Shown one piece after another: positions 5,684 through 7,459 of a stretch of DNA of 7,459 nt. Source of the DNA: an uncultured Alphaproteobacteria bacterium (GTDB taxonomy: Bacteria; Pseudomonadota; Alphaproteobacteria; Rs-D84). The translations under genes were made by a program, and so were the position numbers. The DNA is taken from NCBI GenBank assembly GCA_904502245.1, contig CAJGDN010000046.1:1-7459 (forward strand). The letters are read 5' to 3'. The first letter of the stretch is position 1; each line of letters begins with the position of its first letter. The notes under the pieces are model-generated. The model saw only the letters and a list, made by a program, of their open reading frames with translations. It was not told the DNA's origin and did not search any database.

Positions 5684-6923
5684 CAAAATAATCACCGTCA
5701 ACACCGGTTATTTTTATGTTGCAAATTGTGCGTGGGGGCAGGGCATCCCCATTAACACGCACCCCAATATCATGTGGGCATCGTGCGATGTTGTTTTCTT
5801 CCATCAAAACCTGAACTGTTTTTCCGATTTGGTTGCGCATAAATTCTGCACGATTTTCATTCGCCAAATCACTTATAATCTTGACGCGTTTTTTTGATAC
5901 AGACCTGTCAACTTGTTCCGGCATAGTCGCAGCAATCGTGCCTGGACGTGGTGAAAATGGAAATGCATGAATCTTAATAGGACGCGTTTGGCGCACTAAT
6001 TCTAATGTCTCGGCAAACAGTTTTTCCGACTCGCCTGGGAAACCGCAAATAATATCCCAACTGAACGTGATTTGTCCCGCTGTGCGCGCAACCAAATCAC
6101 GTACGCGCGCCGCATTATGACGTCGTCCCATAGAACGCAAAATCGTATCAGATCCCGACTGCATTGAAAAATGCAGATGTGGCATCATGCGTTCCTCGTG
6201 TTGGATTAAATCAATAACGCGGTCAATGTCTGGTACCGCTGGATCAACCGATGACAGTCGCAAACGTTTTATGCCCGGCTCGTCTTTTAATAATGCCTGA
6301 CACAGGTCAGAAATCAGGAACGTATTGTCGTCTTTTTTCTGGATATATGATGCAATGTCAACACCGGTCAGGACGATTTCGCCAAATCCATTTGCAACGG
6401 CATCTTTTACATCTCTCAATATATCATCGTACTTAAACGACACGGATGGGCCACGCAATGCGCGTGTTATACAATATGCGCAATTATGATTGCAGCCATT
6501 TTGAATTTGCACAAATTGCTTTGACAGTTTTGATTCGTGATGTTCAAATTTTGCAATTGTTGGTGTTTTTGTTGCACATGGGATAGAATCCATGGCGGAA
6601 ATATACGCCCCCAGATTTAACTTTTCACGGTTATGCACAACAGCAGTATTTGGAATTTCAGAAAAAAGTTCTGGATTTCGTGTTCCTGCACATCCTGTGA
6701 CAAAAATAGGTGCGTTTGGATTTTCGCGTGCAATTCGACGAACAGCCTGTCCTGATTGGCGTTCTGCTTCTGCTGTAACTGCGCACGTATTCACGACAAT
6801 TGCGCAATCCATGTGCGGGCTCAGCATTTTTTGAATCTTTTCAGATTCTAACGCATTCAATCTGCATCCAAAAGATAATGTTTTTATATTGTTTTTTTTA
6901 TTTTCTGCTTGCATTTTAAACAT
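5667..6923 (-). CDS. mtaB: tRNA (t6A37) methylthiotransferase, MtaB type
   Basis: MtaB is a radical-SAM enzyme that converts t6A to ms2t6A at position 37 of tRNAs reading ANN codons. It carries two [4Fe-4S] clusters. The 418 residues show the family order: an N-terminal UPF0004 domain with cluster cysteines C20 (SFGCRLNALE), C47 (VNTCAVT) and C78 (VTGCAG); a radical-SAM core with C144, C148 and C151 in CNHNCAYC; and a TRAM-like RNA-binding end from about 365. GCRLNALE near the start points to MtaB rather than MiaB. It heads the four-gene minus-strand run. The first ATG (6923) has a leader of only about 3 bases from the predicted promoter. A second in-frame ATG (6912-6914, residue 4) has AGGA eight bases upstream, so either could be used with little effect on the protein. 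The upstream gene is the divergent rpoZ, 52 bases away. Confidence 0.92.
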   Translation of the reverse strand: MFKMQAENKKNNIKTLSFGCRLNALESEKIQKMLSPHMDCAIVVNTCAVTAEAERQSGQAVRRIARENPNAPIFVTGCAGTRNPELFSEIPNTAVVHNREKLNLGAYISAMDSIPCATKTPTIAKFEHHESKLSKQFVQIQNGCNHNCAYCITRALRGPSVSFKYDDILRDVKDAVANGFGEIVLTGVDIASYIQKKDDNTFLISDLCQALLKDEPGIKRLRLSSVDPAVPDIDRVIDLIQHEERMMPHLHFSMQSGSDTILRSMGRRHNAARVRDLVARTAGQITFSWDIICGFPGESEKLFAETLELVRQTRPIKIHAFPFSPRPGTIAATMPEQVDRSVSKKRVKIISDLANENRAEFMRNQIGKTVQVLMEENNIARCPHDIGVRVNGDALPPRTICNIKITGVDGDYFVGNAI

Positions 6924-6932
6924 CCTAGTGGC

Positions 6933-6960
6933 ATTATAGCCTGGTTAAAAATGATTTCAA
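6933..6960 (-). promoter_or_regulatory. Sigma-70 promoter of mtaB
   Basis: On the minus strand the sequence reads TTGAAA (6955-6960), a 16-base spacer, then a perfect TATAAT (6933-6938). Transcription would start near 6926, three bases before the first ATG and 12 before the second. It probably drives the whole mtaB to tatD run. The divergent rpoZ promoter must overlap this 52-base spacer or start inside mtaB. The best plus-strand candidate, TTGCAT (6909-6914) with CATTAT (6932-6937), is weak. Confidence 0.75.
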
Positions 6961-6975
6961 CAAAGGATTTAAAGA

Positions 6976-7359
6976 ATGGCCCGTACAACAAATTCTGATA
7001 CATTACCATACGTAGAAAGCCGTTATGAATTAGGAATGCTGGCATCTCAGCGTGTTCGTGATTTGGACGGTGGTGCCGAAATGGTTGTAGAACGTGGACG
7101 TGATAAATTGACGGTTGTGGCTTTGCGTGAAATTGCAACTGGCAAATTAGATGTTGCGAATGTTCGCCATGAATTTGTTCAGTCATACAAGGATGCACCA
7201 TCTGCCGATATGGCCGAAGAAACACTGGAAGTTGGCAGCGAAGATCCATTATTGCGTGAAATTGATGCAGAATTAGAAGCGACTTTGTCTGACGAAGAAC
7301 CAGGTGTTATCTCCGCCGAAGAAGCGGTTGATGTTGCAGAAGTTTCTGACGCCGAATAA
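6976..7359 (+). CDS. rpoZ: RNA polymerase omega subunit
   Basis: Omega helps fold and assemble the beta' subunit of RNA polymerase and is part of one ppGpp site. The protein has 127 residues. The conserved core is at 12-55: SRYELGMLASQRVRDL, a Gly-rich turn, and the hallmark VVALREIATGKLDV (47-60). The N-terminal segment is divergent beyond MART, lacking the usual VEDC-like residues. The C-terminal part is a long acidic tail: 18 of the last 47 residues are D or E and only one is basic. The ATG has AAAGGA (6962-6967) eight bases upstream. It is divergent from mtaB and lies 9 bases before a tRNA-Ser with no terminator between, so the two may share a transcript. Confidence 0.9.
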   Translation: MARTTNSDTLPYVESRYELGMLASQRVRDLDGGAEMVVERGRDKLTVVALREIATGKLDVANVRHEFVQSYKDAPSADMAEETLEVGSEDPLLREIDAELEATLSDEEPGVISAEEAVDVAEVSDAE

Positions 7360-7368
7360 TCAAAATTC

Positions 7369-7459
7369 GGAGATGTCGCATAGTTGGTCTAGTGCGCCAC
7401 ATTGGAAATGTGGTATACCCGCAAGGGTATCAAGGGTTCGAATCCCTTCATCTCCGCCA
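7369..7459 (+). tRNA. tRNA-Ser (anticodon GGA)
   Basis: The 91 bases fold into a complete class II tRNA. The acceptor stem is GGAGATG (7369-7375) with CATCTCC (7449-7455), followed by discriminator G7456 and an encoded CCA. The D stem is GCA/TGC (7378-7380, 7393-7395). The anticodon stem is CCACA/TGTGG (7397-7401, 7409-7413) around the loop TTGGAAA, with anticodon GGA at 7404-7406. The long variable arm pairs ATACCC with GGGTAT (7415-7420, 7425-7430). The T arm is AAGGG/CCCTT around TTCGAAT. The long arm and G discriminator are serine identity features. It reads codons UCC and UCU. The gene ends exactly at the window edge. Confidence 0.98.

Noticed and set aside
5648..5704. Longer carboxypeptidase start at 5704
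   Set aside because: It overlaps the end of mtaB and puts 19 residues before a normal MKKK signal peptide; no ribosome site supports it.
6884..7249. 121-codon minus-strand open frame opposite rpoZ
   Set aside because: It is antisense to rpoZ and overlaps the mtaB start and promoter; the His/Gln/Pro-rich product resembles no family.
1..7459. CRISPR array, insertion sequence, toxin-antitoxin pair or phage module
   Set aside because: No regularly spaced repeats, terminal inverted repeats, transposase or integrase motifs were seen on either strand.

Overview
The window looks like part of the chromosome of a moderately AT-rich alphaproteobacterium. Three things point there: a dnaK promoter of the alphaproteobacterial sigma-32 type, a dacC/dacF-like gene beside holB and tatD (a conserved alphaproteobacterial neighbourhood), and a DNA polymerase III delta' of the alphaproteobacterial style with a GKAT Walker A and no zinc cysteines. 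Host association is only suggested, through one unusual gene, a bacterial relative of the ABO blood-group glycosyltransferases. No mobile element, CRISPR array or phage gene is visible, and no stretch over 300 bases lacks a gene.

Layout. Positions 1-523 (minus) hold the 5' part of dnaK, cut by the window edge, with a heat-shock promoter upstream. Positions 623-1532 (minus) hold a self-contained unit: its own promoter, a glycosyltransferase family 6 (GT6) gene and a perfect 11-bp-stem terminator directly after the stop codon. Positions 1612-2817 (plus) hold a divergently transcribed Tat-exported AmiC-type amidase, apparently made from a leaderless mRNA. Positions 2819-6923 (minus) are a tight run of four genes read as mtaB, dacF-like, holB, tatD, with gaps or overlaps of 19, 1 and -10 bases. 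The run ends one base from the amidase stop codon, in convergent orientation. Positions 6976-7459 (plus) hold rpoZ and, 9 bases later, a complete tRNA-Ser(GGA) with encoded CCA that ends exactly at the window edge.

Function. Most of the window is housekeeping: protein folding (DnaK), peptidoglycan remodelling (the amidase and the D,D-carboxypeptidase), replication (HolB), nucleic-acid turnover (TatD), tRNA modification (MtaB), transcription (RpoZ) and decoding (tRNA-Ser). The accessory-looking gene is the GT6 enzyme, which probably adds an alpha-linked Gal or GalNAc to a surface glycan.

Main points for a second look: (1) the GT6 gene and its altered acceptor-site residues; (2) the amidase and carboxypeptidase genes share one promoter geometry, with the -10 box exactly 7 bases before ATG, which predicts leaderless mRNAs and moves both start codons inward from the longest ORF; (3) the carboxypeptidase SxN motif reads SGG; (4) tmk and metG are missing from the usual dac-tmk-holB-metG-tatD order. 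I did not find a clear multi-gene novel system.
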